The notes: generated by a model not told the origin, from the letters alone. Shown: positions 24,579-33,431, counted from the first letter of the stretch. The stretch: DNA of 64,000 bases from Ruminococcus sp. (GCA_004555265.1 SFIQ01000004.1:62001-126000); one strand, 5' to 3'. A program made the numbers and translations.

Positions 24579-26318
24579 ATGGCATTAGACGGTATTACAT
24601 TGCATTTTGTGAAAACCGAATTGGAACAGACCGTTTTGGGCGCGCGGGTGGAAAAGGTTCACCAACCGTCGAAAGCGGAAATTGTGTTGCTGCTGCGCAC
24701 GCGCGGCGGTGCGTTTCGGCTGTTCTTATCGGCGGAGTCTGCCTCGGCACGGGTACATTTGACACAGTTCCCAACCGAAAATCCACAAAATCCGCCGATG
24801 CTTTGTATGCTGTTTCGTAAACACTTGACAGGCGCAACGCTTGTAGGAATTCGGCAAGCGGGGCTGGATCGTATTTTGTTTTTGGATTTTGACGCCGCCA
24901 ATGAAATTGGCGATAAGGTAAAACTGACGCTTTGCATTGAAATTACGGGGCAGCACAGCAATATTATTTTAATCGACGGAAACGGCAAAATCATCGACGC
25001 TGTTAAACGCGTGGACGAAACCAAATCCTCTGTGCGCGAAGTATTACCGAATTGTACCTATGTTTTGCCGCCGCGGCAGGATAAAATCAATTTGCTGTCA
25101 GCGTCTGTCGAACAAGCCGCCGCGCGCGTAAAACTGCAAAAAAATCAACAACTCGCAAAAGCATTTATGCAAAGTGTGGAGGGTATTTCTCCGATTGTCA
25201 GCCGTGAATTGGCACATTTGGCAGCAGGAGATTGCACCTGTGCCGTAGAAGTGGTTCCAGAACAACAAATTGCCGCCGCGCTTGAAAATGTGAAACGGTG
25301 TTTACAAACAGACGCACCGCAATACTGCACGGTGTATAATGAAGAGGACAAGCCTTTTGACTTTTCTTTTTTGGATATTACGCAGTACGGTGCGTTTTAC
25401 AAAAAGACCTATGCCGACTCATTCTGTGCACTTTTGGATGCATTTTATTTTGAACGCGACCGCGTACTGCGCGCGAAGCGCAAAGCAGGGGATTTATACA
25501 AGGCTTTGCACACCTTACAAGAGCGTACGGCGCGTAAGATTTCCAATCAGCAGGCAGAACTTTCAGCGTGCGCGGACAAAGAACAGCTCCGTGTTTTTGC
25601 GGAACTGATTAACGCCAACCAGTATGCACTTACAAAGGGTTCTCCTGTTTATGAAGTACCGAATTATTATGCAAATAATGAAACCGTGCGCATTCCTGTA
25701 AATCCCGCGCTTTCGCCCGCACAGAATGCGCAAAAGTTTTATAAAGCCTATAAAAAAGCGCACACAGCCGAAAAAATGCTCGCCGGCTTAATTGAAAAAG
25801 GGGAGCAGGAAATCCTGTATTTTGATTCGGTTTTAGATACGCTTTCTCGTGCCGAAACCGAAAGTGAATTGACGCTGATTCGGCAGGAATTGATTGACGG
25901 CGGCTATTTGAAACGCAAAAAAGGCGGAAAACTCCGTTTGCCGAAAGAATTACCGCCGTATCAATTTAAAACGAGCGAAGGTTTTACCGTTTTGGTCGGA
26001 CGGAATAACACGCAAAATGATAAACTGACTTTGAAAACTGCCAAAAATTATGATATGTGGCTGCATACGCAAAATTTTGCCGGCTCGCACACGGTGATTT
26101 TATCGGAAAACCGCGAAATTACCGACAAAGCGATTGTGGAGGCGGCAGAAATTGCGGCATTTTTCAGTAGTGCCAAAGAGGCGCAAAAAGTCCCTGTGGA
26201 TTATACCTTGATAAAAAACATAAAAAAACCTGTCGGTGCAAAGCCCGGGAAGGTAATTTATCATGTATATAACACCGTGTTTGTGTCGCCGCGTAATCCC
26301 GAAGAAACAAAAACATAA
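24579..26318 (+). CDS. rqcH: ribosome quality control protein RqcH (NFACT family)
   Basis: A 579-residue NFACT protein that binds stalled 50S subunits and directs addition of alanine tails to the nascent chain. The NFACT-N domain begins ALDGITLHFVKTEL, followed by a coiled coil near residues 270-430 (ending KMLAGLIEKGEQEILYFDSV), then NFACT-R with DMWLHTQNFAGSHTVI near residue 496, and ending KKPVGAKPGKVIYHVYNTVFV. Older annotation calls such proteins fibronectin-binding. ATG 24579 follows TAGGAGT. A terminator follows. It forms a unit with trmK and the Nif3-like gene. Confidence 0.94.
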   Translation: MALDGITLHFVKTELEQTVLGARVEKVHQPSKAEIVLLLRTRGGAFRLFLSAESASARVHLTQFPTENPQNPPMLCMLFRKHLTGATLVGIRQAGLDRILFLDFDAANEIGDKVKLTLCIEITGQHSNIILIDGNGKIIDAVKRVDETKSSVREVLPNCTYVLPPRQDKINLLSASVEQAAARVKLQKNQQLAKAFMQSVEGISPIVSRELAHLAAGDCTCAVEVVPEQQIAAALENVKRCLQTDAPQYCTVYNEEDKPFDFSFLDITQYGAFYKKTYADSFCALLDAFYFERDRVLRAKRKAGDLYKALHTLQERTARKISNQQAELSACADKEQLRVFAELINANQYALTKGSPVYEVPNYYANNETVRIPVNPALSPAQNAQKFYKAYKKAHTAEKMLAGLIEKGEQEILYFDSVLDTLSRAETESELTLIRQELIDGGYLKRKKGGKLRLPKELPPYQFKTSEGFTVLVGRNNTQNDKLTLKTAKNYDMWLHTQNFAGSHTVILSENREITDKAIVEAAEIAAFFSSAKEAQKVPVDYTLIKNIKKPVGAKPGKVIYHVYNTVFVSPRNPEETKT

Positions 26319-26323
26319 AATGC

Positions 26324-26361
26324 AAGCCCGCAGTTTCCGATAAAGGAACTGCGGGCTTTTT
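26324..26361. terminator. intrinsic terminator after rqcH
   Basis: AGCCCGCAGTTCC-type arms (26325-26338 and 26344-26358) form a long stem with a short loop and end in TTTTT. It lies between the convergent rqcH and DUF378 genes. The minus-strand side has few T residues, so it mainly serves rqcH. Confidence 0.8.
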
Positions 26362-26380
26362 AGAATCGACTGACGGGTAT

Positions 26381-26614
26381 TTATTCGTCCGATGTGGTGG
26401 AAAGCACTTCGCTCTCTCTGAACAGCAGAGAAATACACCAAACCGCCGCAATTGCGACCAAAGTGTAGATAATTCTGCTGATAACCGCGCTTTGCCCGCC
26501 GAAAATCCAGCCAACGATGTCAAATTGGAAAAGCCCGATGGAGCCCCAATTGATGCCGCCGATGATAACCAATATTAATGCGATTCTATCCAGCATATTT
26601 TTCAACTCCTTCAT
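26381..26614 (-). CDS. DUF378 family membrane protein
   Basis: A 77-residue protein with two hydrophobic helices near residues 9-29 and 43-64. The central INWGSIGLFQFDIVGWIFGG is the family signature of DUF378 (YuzA-like), with the fixed Gly-Ile-Asn-Trp-Gly core. Function of this widespread family is unknown; a role in the membrane is implied by the helices. It is a single gene convergent with rqcH; the start ATG 26614 is set at the first Met, whose upstream side is A-rich. Confidence 0.88.
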   Translation of the reverse strand: MKELKNMLDRIALILVIIGGINWGSIGLFQFDIVGWIFGGQSAVISRIIYTLVAIAAVWCISLLFRESEVLSTTSDE

Positions 26615-26681
26615 TGTGTCTTATCCGTAGTTTGCGTGAAAAAATATGCTTTATTCAATTTTCAAAATTTTTCTTTTTCGA

Positions 26682-27869
26682 TTAAATGCCTGCCGCCTTT
26701 TTTAAGGCATCGACTTTATCGGTTTGCTCCCAACGCACATGTAAATCCGTTCTGCCCATATGCCCGTATGCGGCAAGGGGGCGGTAAATCGGGCGGCGCA
26801 AATCCAGATAATCGATAATTGCCGCGGGGCGTAAATCGAATACTTCCGTCACGATTTCGCTTAAAACATCATCCGCCAAAACGCCTGTGCCAAAGGTATC
26901 AACCATCACAGATACGGGGTGGGCTACGCCAATGGCATATGCCAACTGAATTTCGCATTTTTTTGCAAGCCCGGCTGCTACAATATTTTTGGCAACATAA
27001 CGCGCCGCATACGCCGCCGAACGGTCAACCTTGGTCGGATCTTTGCCCGAGAAGCAACCGCCGCCGTGTCTGCCGACGCCGCCGTAGGTGTCCACAATAA
27101 TTTTTCTGCCGGTCAAGCCGCTGTCGCCTGCAGGACCGCCTGTGACAAAGCGTCCGGTGGGATTGACATAAATAATCGTGTCCGCATCAAAAAGATTTTC
27201 AGGTACAATCGGTTTAATGACAAATTTCAAAATATCACTACGAATTTGCGAGAGCTCCACATCTGCACTGTGCTGAGAGGATACAACAATCGTGTCTATA
27301 CGCACGGGTACATCGTTTTCATCGTATTCCACCGTGACCTGTGTTTTGCCGTCTGCGCGTAAGTAGGGGAGCGTGCCGTTTTTACGAACCGCTGTCAACT
27401 GCTTTGCCAATTTGTGTGCGAGCGAAATCGGCAGGGGCATCAATTCTTCGGTTTCGTCACACGCGTAGCCGAACATCATTCCTTGGTCGCCCGCGCCGTG
27501 CAGATTATAGTCTTCCGCTTGCCCTTTTTTTAATTCATAAGAAGCGTCAACGCCCAATGCAATATCTGCCGACTGTTTATCAATAATGGTTTCGATTTTG
27601 CAGGTATGCCCGTTAAAGCCTTTTTCGTCGTTGTCATACCCGATTTCACATACGACATCGCGCGCAATTTGTTCAATATCGATTTTGGCACTGGTGGTGA
27701 TTTCGCCCATTACGGTAATTCTATCCGTAATGCAGGTGGTTTCGCACGCAACGCGGCCATGCGGGTCCTGTGCTAAAATTGCGTCCAAAACCGCGTCAGA
27801 AATATTGTCACAGATTTTGTCGGGATGCCCTTCTGTAACCGATTCAGATGTAAAAAGATGTTTTGCCAT
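26682..27869 (-). CDS. metK: S-adenosylmethionine synthetase
   Basis: Makes SAM from methionine and ATP. The 395-residue protein has GHPDKICDNISDAVLD near residue 14, the hexapeptide-region GAGDQGMMFGYACDET near residue 126, the phosphate-binding GGGCFSGKDPTKVDRSAAY near residue 266, and the conserved DL-RPIYRPLAAYGHMG ending. The call is secure. Its transcript starts about 190 bases upstream and carries a SAM-I riboswitch with a terminator, so SAM shuts off its own synthesis. AAAGGAGAACC precedes the ATG. Confidence 0.97.
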   Translation of the reverse strand: MAKHLFTSESVTEGHPDKICDNISDAVLDAILAQDPHGRVACETTCITDRITVMGEITTSAKIDIEQIARDVVCEIGYDNDEKGFNGHTCKIETIIDKQSADIALGVDASYELKKGQAEDYNLHGAGDQGMMFGYACDETEELMPLPISLAHKLAKQLTAVRKNGTLPYLRADGKTQVTVEYDENDVPVRIDTIVVSSQHSADVELSQIRSDILKFVIKPIVPENLFDADTIIYVNPTGRFVTGGPAGDSGLTGRKIIVDTYGGVGRHGGGCFSGKDPTKVDRSAAYAARYVAKNIVAAGLAKKCEIQLAYAIGVAHPVSVMVDTFGTGVLADDVLSEIVTEVFDLRPAAIIDYLDLRRPIYRPLAAYGHMGRTDLHVRWEQTDKVDALKKAAGI

Positions 27870-27902
27870 GGTGGTTCTCCTTTGTGTTTTGCCGTTTCCG
27901 AA

Positions 27903-27938
27903 TAAAAAGCACCCGGGCGGCAGGCGCCAAGGTGCTTT
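27903..27938 (-). terminator. riboswitch-controlled terminator upstream of metK
   Basis: On the minus strand AAAGCACC and GGTGCTTT pair around a GC-rich internal hairpin (GGCGCC-TGCC-GCCCGG region) and end in TTTTTATT. It directly follows the SAM-I aptamer and is its expression platform. Its left arm can be sequestered by an antiterminator when SAM is low. Confidence 0.75.
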
Positions 27939-27944
27939 GTGTCA

Positions 27945-28042
27945 CCTTATCTTTCAGCAAAATGCTGTGGGATTTGGCACCTTGCAAATATTGCAGGTTG
28001 CCGGACTTCACAGGGCCTGTCCCTCCGTCACTCTCTATAAGG
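27945..28042 (-). ncRNA. SAM-I (S-box) riboswitch
   Basis: Read on the minus strand from 28042, the sequence has the P1 stem CCTTAT, the GAGAGTGACGGAGGGACAGG core, GCCCTGTGAAGTCCGGCAACC, a variable P3 hairpin TGCAATATTTGCA, AGGTGCCAAATCC, and the closing GAAAGATAAGG. These are the fixed elements of the S-box. The aptamer lies between a good promoter and metK. High SAM is expected to favour the terminator at 27903-27938. Confidence 0.93.
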
Positions 28043-28068
28043 AATGTTGTATTTTGTTGTCGAACAGT

Positions 28069-28097
28069 ATTCTATACTGTTTTACGGGGTTTGTCAA
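28069..28097 (-). promoter_or_regulatory. sigma-A-type promoter of the metK riboswitch transcript
   Basis: On the minus strand TTGACA (28097-28092) and TAGAAT (28074-28069) are 17 bases apart, and transcription should start near 28062, about 20 bases before the S-box P1 stem. An exact 8-base match to the Spo0A box core, TTGTCGAA, lies at 28057-28064 over the start point. Confidence 0.75.
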
Positions 28098-28126
28098 CCG
28101 TATTTCAGTAATTGCACACAAAATGT

Positions 28127-28759
28127 TTATCCGTTGTGTTTTCCTTTTAAAATCGGAGAAAGGGGTTTATAAACAAGGAATGTAATCAATGCACAAAGCA
28201 TTCCTTTTATGAAAGTAAACGGTACATTAAATATTAAAAGTGCCTGCCAAAGCGCGGTAACGCGCGGCAAAATCGCTTGATACGCCGCAATGATTTGCTC
28301 TATTGGCATAAAGTTGGTGTAAATCGGGTAGACAATGAAGTAATTGGTGAGAAAACTCATACCCGCCATACAAATTGCGCCGACCAATGACCCAAGCAAA
28401 GCGAATTTACGATTTTTTTTGCGCTTATAGATAAGCCCTGCGGGAATGACAAGCATACAACCTAAAATAAAGTTGGAGAGCTCGCCGACGCCGCCTGTGG
28501 TGGTTGTGAACAGATTGATTAGATTTTTAATCAAACACACGCCGACGCCGCTTAAAGGTCCAAATGCAAACGAAGCAATCAGCGCGGGCATATCTGACAA
28601 ATCCATTTTAATAAAGCCGGGCATAAACGGAACGCTGAAATCCAAAAACATTAAAACGGCGGAGACTGCCGCCAAAATTGCGGTAACCGTCAGTTTGCGG
28701 ATTTTTTGTGAGGAGTAGACTTTGCTTTTTTTCTTCGGGTTGGTTGCTGTGTTTTCCAT
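28127..28759 (-). CDS. ribU: riboflavin ECF transporter S component (RibU)
   Basis: A 210-residue integral membrane protein that binds riboflavin outside the cell and hands it to the shared ECF energy module. It has a basic N-terminus (KKKSKVYSSQKIRKL) and about six hydrophobic helices, with DFSVPFMPGFIKMDLSDMPA near residue 49 and the GPLSGVGVCLIKNL segment, both typical of RibU. The FMN riboswitch just upstream fixes the ligand class. ATG 28759 is chosen because earlier in-frame codons fall inside the riboswitch leader. The EcfA/EcfT module is not in this window. Confidence 0.9.
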   Translation of the reverse strand: MENTATNPKKKSKVYSSQKIRKLTVTAILAAVSAVLMFLDFSVPFMPGFIKMDLSDMPALIASFAFGPLSGVGVCLIKNLINLFTTTTGGVGELSNFILGCMLVIPAGLIYKRKKNRKFALLGSLVGAICMAGMSFLTNYFIVYPIYTNFMPIEQIIAAYQAILPRVTALWQALLIFNVPFTFIKGMLCALITFLVYKPLSPILKGKHNG

Positions 28760-28806
28760 TTGACATTTCGCCTTTCCAAAAATATTGCAAATACGGCTGT
28801 CAAACA

Positions 28807-28836
28807 AAAAGCCCCGTAAGAAAAATCTTACGAGGC
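28807..28836 (-). terminator. FMN-riboswitch-controlled terminator upstream of ribU
   Basis: On the minus strand CCTCGTAAGA and TCTTACGGGG pair around a TTTT loop and are followed by CTTTTTGTTT. It lies about 20 bases after the aptamer, in the usual place for the FMN riboswitch expression platform. Confidence 0.8.
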
Positions 28837-28856
28837 GCAGGTGTATAGAACATACA

Positions 28857-28959
28857 TCTTCTTTCATCCGGACTGTACCGTCGGTTTGGGAATTGCACCC
28901 AATCAGCAAAACGCTTGTGGACTTTTACCACCGGTGGGGACTTGCACCCCGCCTTGAAG
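28857..28959 (-). ncRNA. FMN riboswitch (RFN element)
   Basis: Read on the minus strand from 28959, CTTCAAGGCGGGGTGCAAG, TCCCCACCGGTGGTAAAAG, TCCACAAGC, GCTGATTGGGTGCAATTCCC, AAACCGACGGTACAGTCCGG and ATGAAAGAAG follow the RFN consensus with all six arms. High FMN should trigger the adjacent terminator and stop ribU expression. Confidence 0.93.
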
Positions 28960-28990
28960 ACAGCTGTTAATTTGTACGGTTATTATATGC

Positions 28991-30211
28991 CTATCTGTGT
29001 GCTTTGTCAACCGGCTTTTTTCTGTTTTTTAAAAGCAAAAGCCCGAGGATAATTACAATTGGGAAAAGATTGCCGAAGCCCAATCCGATTTTTAAGGCCT
29101 CGCCGTCTGTAAGTGCTGTATTTGCCGATTGCACCGCGGTGGAAATGTAGCTGACAATCGAAGGCCCCAAGGAGCAACCGAGGTCACCTAAAATTGCAAG
29201 CACACCGAACATGGCGGCGCCGCCCTTTGGGTACAGTTCTGAAACCAAGCTGAATGTACCCGGCCAAAACAGGCTGACCGAAAGCCCCGTCAGCGCACAG
29301 CCGAACAGAGACAGAAGGGGATTCGGGGAAACGGCTGTGACTGTGTAGCAGGCAATGCACAGTGCCGCACAGCAAAGCAAGGCTTTTTTTAGATTGAGCT
29401 TATGCCCGTAAAGTCCGAACAGCAGTCTGCCCATACCCATAAATACGGCAAACAGGCACGGTCCCAACAAATCACCCATAAACTTGCCTACGCCCAAGCC
29501 TGCCTCCGCAAAATACGAGGACCATTGCGACATGGCAAGCTCCGAAGCACCCGCACAAAACATCAAAATCATGGCAATGATGAAATAACGCGAGGTCAAC
29601 AGTCTGCGTACAGGCGTCTTTTCGTCCTCTTGCAGGGTTTTCGGGAAGGGGAGCGTGGAGAAATTGAACAGATTGCCAAGCGGAATAAACGCCCAAAGCA
29701 TCGGAAGGACATACCAAAACTGTTCCCCCAACAAACGGATAAACAGCGTGGAAAGCGCCACTACCGCCATCTGCCCCCAACAGTAAAAGGAGTGAAGCAA
29801 ACTCATATCCGCTTGCTTGCGGGCACTGGGAATCGCGTCCACAATGGGGCTTATCGTCACTTCAATCATGCCGCTGCCGAGTGCGGAAATGACGGTTGCA
29901 ATTACGAGACCTGCAAATGCAGGCATCACACGCGGCAATACGCCGAGTAAACATAATCCGAAAGCGGCGCAGATGTGCGAAGCCAAAATAATTTTGCGAT
30001 ACCCCAAACGGTCAACCACCTTAACAGAAATGACATCCACAACGGTTTGCGATAAAAAGTTTATTAAAATCAAACTGCCGATGGCATTTAAGGATACGCC
30101 GAGCTGTTCGCGGTAAATGATAAATAAAATAGGGGAAAGGTTGTTGATAATTGCCTGCACAAAGTAGCCGATATAGCAAGCTACGGTTGTGCCTTTAAAG
30201 GTTCTTTGCAT
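28991..30211 (-). CDS. major facilitator superfamily transporter
   Basis: A 406-residue protein with about twelve hydrophobic helices and the MFS loop motif DRLGYRKII near residue 67 after helix 2. It ends in a short basic tail (KNRKKPVDKAHR). The pattern resembles the sugar/drug permease branches of the MFS, but no substrate-specific residue set was recognised. It is the last gene of the minus-strand run manA-ydcF-MFS, seven bases from the preceding gene, so sugar transport is an inference from manA only. Confidence 0.85.
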   Translation of the reverse strand: MQRTFKGTTVACYIGYFVQAIINNLSPILFIIYREQLGVSLNAIGSLILINFLSQTVVDVISVKVVDRLGYRKIILASHICAAFGLCLLGVLPRVMPAFAGLVIATVISALGSGMIEVTISPIVDAIPSARKQADMSLLHSFYCWGQMAVVALSTLFIRLLGEQFWYVLPMLWAFIPLGNLFNFSTLPFPKTLQEDEKTPVRRLLTSRYFIIAMILMFCAGASELAMSQWSSYFAEAGLGVGKFMGDLLGPCLFAVFMGMGRLLFGLYGHKLNLKKALLCCAALCIACYTVTAVSPNPLLSLFGCALTGLSVSLFWPGTFSLVSELYPKGGAAMFGVLAILGDLGCSLGPSIVSYISTAVQSANTALTDGEALKIGLGFGNLFPIVIILGLLLLKNRKKPVDKAHR

Positions 30212-30217
30212 TTTTGT

Positions 30218-30919
30218 TTATATATACTCCTTATCGTCTGATAATTTTGCAGAACCGTCAATCGGGATTGCTTCACCGAGATATGTCGGTAGCGGTTTCA
30301 CAAGGCAAGTGCCGAAATCCTTGACGCGTGCCAAGGTTTCACGCAGATTGTTTTTGATATCGGTAACCAATGCATAGTCCTGTAAATCTGCCGCGACGCC
30401 GTACGCTTCTACGCCCAACGCGCGTGCAATATATACTGCGCGATACAAATGGTAGCCTTGTGTGACAACAATCATTTTTTTGACGCCGAAAATTTCTTTT
30501 GCGCGATACATCGATTCATAGGTTGAAAAGCCTGCGTGGTCTAAAAAGATGATATCGGGGTCAACGCCTTTATCTACGCAGTATTGCTTCATATGATTTA
30601 CTTCGTCGTAGTTTTCTTTGCCGTGGTCGCCGCTCATTAAAAGACGGTCGGAAACGCCGCTTTCATACAGCGAAAGTCCGGTTTTGACGCGATCTTCCAA
30701 CATCGGGCTCAAAGTTTGACTGTTCCACACCGCACAGCCCAAAACCAAAATACAGTCCACATCTTCTAAATCGGCGGCTTCGCTTTGTTCTAAAATGAAT
30801 GGTTTAGATTTTAGTATCACGATGGCATTGATTGTTCCGAGGCCAAGCGCCCCGAGTAAAATAATGGCGCAACATACAAGAAAAAACTGTTTCAGTCTGC
30901 GTCGCATTTGCATCGTCAT
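30218..30919 (-). CDS. YdcF/SanA-family membrane protein (DUF218)
   Basis: A 233-residue protein with one membrane helix near residues 11-33 and an outer DUF218 domain: CILVLGCAVWNSQTLSPMLEDRV near residue 56, LLMSGDHGKENYDEVNHMKQY near residue 93, DHAGFSTYESMYRAKEIF near residue 126 and VTQGYHLYRAVYIAR near residue 152. The family includes SanA, ElyC and YdcF, linked to envelope polymer metabolism; reaction not established. ATG 30919 overlaps the manA stop (ATGA on the minus strand), so translation is coupled. Confidence 0.88.
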   Translation of the reverse strand: MTMQMRRRLKQFFLVCCAIILLGALGLGTINAIVILKSKPFILEQSEAADLEDVDCILVLGCAVWNSQTLSPMLEDRVKTGLSLYESGVSDRLLMSGDHGKENYDEVNHMKQYCVDKGVDPDIIFLDHAGFSTYESMYRAKEIFGVKKMIVVTQGYHLYRAVYIARALGVEAYGVAADLQDYALVTDIKNNLRETLARVKDFGTCLVKPLPTYLGEAIPIDGSAKLSDDKEYI

Positions 30920-31875
30920 ACCCTCGTTTCGATAAATTCGGTTTTGCCCTTCACGGAAAAAGTACCGCTGTTTGCCGCAAGGAAGAAACTGTCACCTTTA
31001 TTGGCAGTGAGCGTTTCACCGTTACAGGTGATTTCACCGTCGCCGTCCGTTACAAGCACAGAAACAAAGGACGAACTGTCTGCTTTACCGAAATATGCGT
31101 TCGTTGTTTGTACGCTTGTTACGGTAAACAGGTCGCACGTGGTTAAAAGCTGTTTTGTATTGCCGTTTTCAATGCGCTTTTCACCCTCGGGTTTTGTACT
31201 GTGTGTCGGCGGTATGCAGTTCGTGACATCTATCGCTTTTTCTGTATGCAGAGGGCGCGGTTTGCCGTCCGCACCCAATCTGCCGTAATCATAAACGCGG
31301 TAAGTTGTGTTTGAATTTTGTTGGATTTCTGCGAGTAAAATGCCGCCGCCGATGGCGTGCAGCGTGCCCGCTTCAATAAAAAACAAATCCCCCTTGTGCA
31401 CGGGGACTTTGTTGACAACCTCTAAAAATGTATTGTCCGCAATGCGTTGCTGAAATTCTTCTTTTGTGATTTCCCGTTTAAAGCCGTAAATCAGTTCAGC
31501 GCCCTCGTCGCAGTCCAAAATATACCAACATTCCGTTTTGCCGTATTCGTTTTCTACGCGCAAAGCGTAATCGTTGTCAGGATGCACCTGTACCGATAAA
31601 TCCTTTTTTGCGTCAATGAGTTTGATAAGAATCGGAAAACGGTCAAATTTTTGCGCATTTATTCCGAGGATTTCCGTGCCTGTTTCCTCTATGACTTCGG
31701 TTAGTGTTTTGCCTTTATATTTCCCGTTTTCAACGATATTTTCACCGTCTTTGTGGCACGAAAGCATCCACCCTTCGGCGACTATATCCAAATCCGTTTG
31801 AAATCCGAAATCGGTTTTTAATCGTGTGCCGCCCCAAAGATAATCTTTCAGCGCAGGACGAAGTTTCAATAGCAT
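30916..31875 (-). CDS. manA: mannose-6-phosphate isomerase, class I
   Basis: A 319-residue zinc enzyme that interconverts mannose 6-phosphate and fructose 6-phosphate. It begins KLRPALKDYLWGGTRLK. The zinc-site segments are LSVQVHPDNDYALRVENEYGKTECWY near residue 93 (Gln, His, Glu), and FFIEAGTLHAIGGGILLAEIQQ near residue 160 with the conserved His. The length is that of the short Firmicutes form. ATG 31875 is chosen from the family start, with AAAAGGGG upstream. It leads the unit manA-ydcF-MFS from the promoter at 31908-31936. Confidence 0.94.
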   Translation of the reverse strand: MLLKLRPALKDYLWGGTRLKTDFGFQTDLDIVAEGWMLSCHKDGENIVENGKYKGKTLTEVIEETGTEILGINAQKFDRFPILIKLIDAKKDLSVQVHPDNDYALRVENEYGKTECWYILDCDEGAELIYGFKREITKEEFQQRIADNTFLEVVNKVPVHKGDLFFIEAGTLHAIGGGILLAEIQQNSNTTYRVYDYGRLGADGKPRPLHTEKAIDVTNCIPPTHSTKPEGEKRIENGNTKQLLTTCDLFTVTSVQTTNAYFGKADSSSFVSVLVTDGDGEITCNGETLTANKGDSFFLAANSGTFSVKGKTEFIETRV

Positions 31876-31907
31876 GAAGAAAACCCCTTTTATCAATAAT
31901 TGCATTA

Positions 31908-31936
31908 ATTCTATCAAAAAAACGGGGTAAAATCAA
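31908..31936 (-). promoter_or_regulatory. sigma-A-type promoter for manA-ydcF-MFS
   Basis: On the minus strand TTGATT (31936-31931) and TAGAAT (31913-31908) are 17 bases apart and lie about 35 bases before the manA ATG. The overlapping run ACCCCG and later GGGG (31923-31928 and 31885-31889) could form a weak leader hairpin. Confidence 0.65.
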
Positions 31937-32080
31937 CCCAAGGGGAATTTCCGTGCTTGAGATATGTAAGGATTTTCTATAAATGGATACTGAATTTTAT
32001 CGGAAATACACGAAAAGAAAGTCGGAAAATGCGGTTGCTTTGTTCTTTTTCTAAATTTTTGCAAGAAATTAAAACGGATA

Positions 32081-32109
32081 TTGCAAAATTGTATAAAATG
32101 TATTAAAAT
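32081..32109 (+). promoter_or_regulatory. sigma-A-type promoter for the aspartate aminotransferase
   Basis: TTGCAA (32081-32086) and TAAAAT (32104-32109) with a 17-base spacer lie 45 bases before the ATG. The rest of the 278-base gap between this gene and manA (31937-32080) is AT-rich and holds no feature that was recognised. Confidence 0.65.
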
Positions 32110-32153
32110 CTATGAGCAATCAAAAACTTGAATGAAATTCGGAGGGCAAAAAA

Positions 32154-33419
32154 ATGCAGTACTCGCAAATGTCGAACGATGAGCTGCGCGCACGCAAGGC
32201 GGAGCTTGACAAAGATTTTGCCGAAATCAAGAAATTAAATTTGAAATTGGATATGTCCCGCGGCAAGCCGGGGGCCGACCAGCTGGATTTGTCGATGGAT
32301 ATGCTCAAAACCGTGATTGGTGTTTGTGACTGCAAGGCGGAAAACGGCTTTGACTGCCGCAATTACGGCGTTTTGGACGGACTGCCCGAATGCAAGGCGC
32401 TGTTTGCGGAAATGCTCGAAGTCAGCCCCGACAACATCATCATCGGCGGTGCGTCGAGCCTCAATTTGATGTTCGACTATATTGCACAATGTATGACAAA
32501 GGGTGCAGGCGGTGCGCCTTGGATGCAACAGGGCAAAATCAAATTTATTTGCAATGTGCCCGGCTATGACCGCCATTTCACGATTTGTGAGCACTTTGGT
32601 ATTGAAATGCTCAATGTGGAAATGACGGAAAACGGCCCCGATGTGGAAAAAATCCGCGAACTTGTCAAGGACGAAAGCGTCAAAGGTATGTTCTGCGTGC
32701 CGAAATATTCCAATCCCGACGGCATTACCTATTCCGAAGATACCGTGCGTGCGCTTGCCGCATTACAGCCGGCGGCAAAGGATTTCCGTGTAATTTGGGA
32801 CAATGCCTATGTGGTGCATGATTTGACCGATACCCCCGACCGCTTGCTGAATATCTTTGAAGCCTGCAAACCGTTCGGTACGGAGGATATGTTTGTGGAA
32901 TTTACTTCCACTTCAAAAATCAGTTTCCCGGGCGCCGGTGTTTCCGCGATTGCGGCTTCCGACAACAACATTAAGGCGATTAAGGCGCGCCTTGCGATGC
33001 AGACCATCAGTTATGATAAAATGAACCAGCTGCGCCATGTCAAATACTTTAAGAATTTAGACGGTATCACCGCGCATATGAAAAAACACGCGGCGATTAT
33101 TGCACCGAAATTCGCAATTGTTTTAGAAGCGTTGGAAAATGAACTGAAAGAAAACGATTTGGCGCGTTGGACAAAGCCGAACGGCGGGTATTTCATCAGC
33201 CTGAATACCACGGGCTGCAGTGCAAAACGCGTAGGCGAGTTATGCAAAGAGCTTGGCGTGGTGCTGACCTCGGTCGGTGCGACCTATCCTTACGGAAAAG
33301 ATGAACAAGACCGCAATATCCGCATTGCGCCGACTTATCCGTCTACGGATGAGTTGAAAAAAGCGGTTGAGGTGCTTTGTCTTTGCATCAAACTTGCAAC
33401 GCTTGAAAATTTGGTATAA
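32154..33419 (+). CDS. aspartate aminotransferase, subgroup Ic-like
   Basis: A 421-residue pyridoxal-phosphate enzyme of the Asp_aminotransf group rather than the AlaA or AspC type. It has an acidic/basic N-terminal helix (LRARKAELDKDFAEIKKL), LDMSRGKPGADQLDLS near residue 32, GGASSLNLMFDY near residue 99, KYSNPDGITYSED near residue 184, WDNAYVVHDL near residue 218, and the Schiff-base Lys in TSTSKISFPGAGVSAIA near residue 257. It likely exchanges aspartate and oxaloacetate with glutamate. The strong site CGGAGGG precedes the ATG. A promoter for ispD overlaps its 3' end. Confidence 0.9.
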   Translation: MQYSQMSNDELRARKAELDKDFAEIKKLNLKLDMSRGKPGADQLDLSMDMLKTVIGVCDCKAENGFDCRNYGVLDGLPECKALFAEMLEVSPDNIIIGGASSLNLMFDYIAQCMTKGAGGAPWMQQGKIKFICNVPGYDRHFTICEHFGIEMLNVEMTENGPDVEKIRELVKDESVKGMFCVPKYSNPDGITYSEDTVRALAALQPAAKDFRVIWDNAYVVHDLTDTPDRLLNIFEACKPFGTEDMFVEFTSTSKISFPGAGVSAIAASDNNIKAIKARLAMQTISYDKMNQLRHVKYFKNLDGITAHMKKHAAIIAPKFAIVLEALENELKENDLARWTKPNGGYFISLNTTGCSAKRVGELCKELGVVLTSVGATYPYGKDEQDRNIRIAPTYPSTDELKKAVEVLCLCIKLATLENLV

Positions 33420-33431
33420 ATGGTGTAGAAT
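33403..33431 (+). promoter_or_regulatory. sigma-A-type promoter for ispD-ispF
   Basis: TTGAAA (33403-33408), inside the last codons of the aminotransferase gene, and TAGAAT (33426-33431) are 17 bases apart. The ispD start is 39 bases further on, behind TGAGGTGAAG. Confidence 0.6.

Noticed and set aside
28760..28909. N-terminal extension of the ribU reading frame to ATG 28909
   Set aside because: This stretch is the FMN riboswitch and its terminator; the translated residues show no family similarity, and ATG 28759 fits the RibU start.
29402..29950. 182-codon plus-strand frame opposite the MFS transporter
   Set aside because: Its composition (rich in His, Arg, Gln and Lys) is what is expected from the reverse of a membrane protein gene; no ribosome site and no family.
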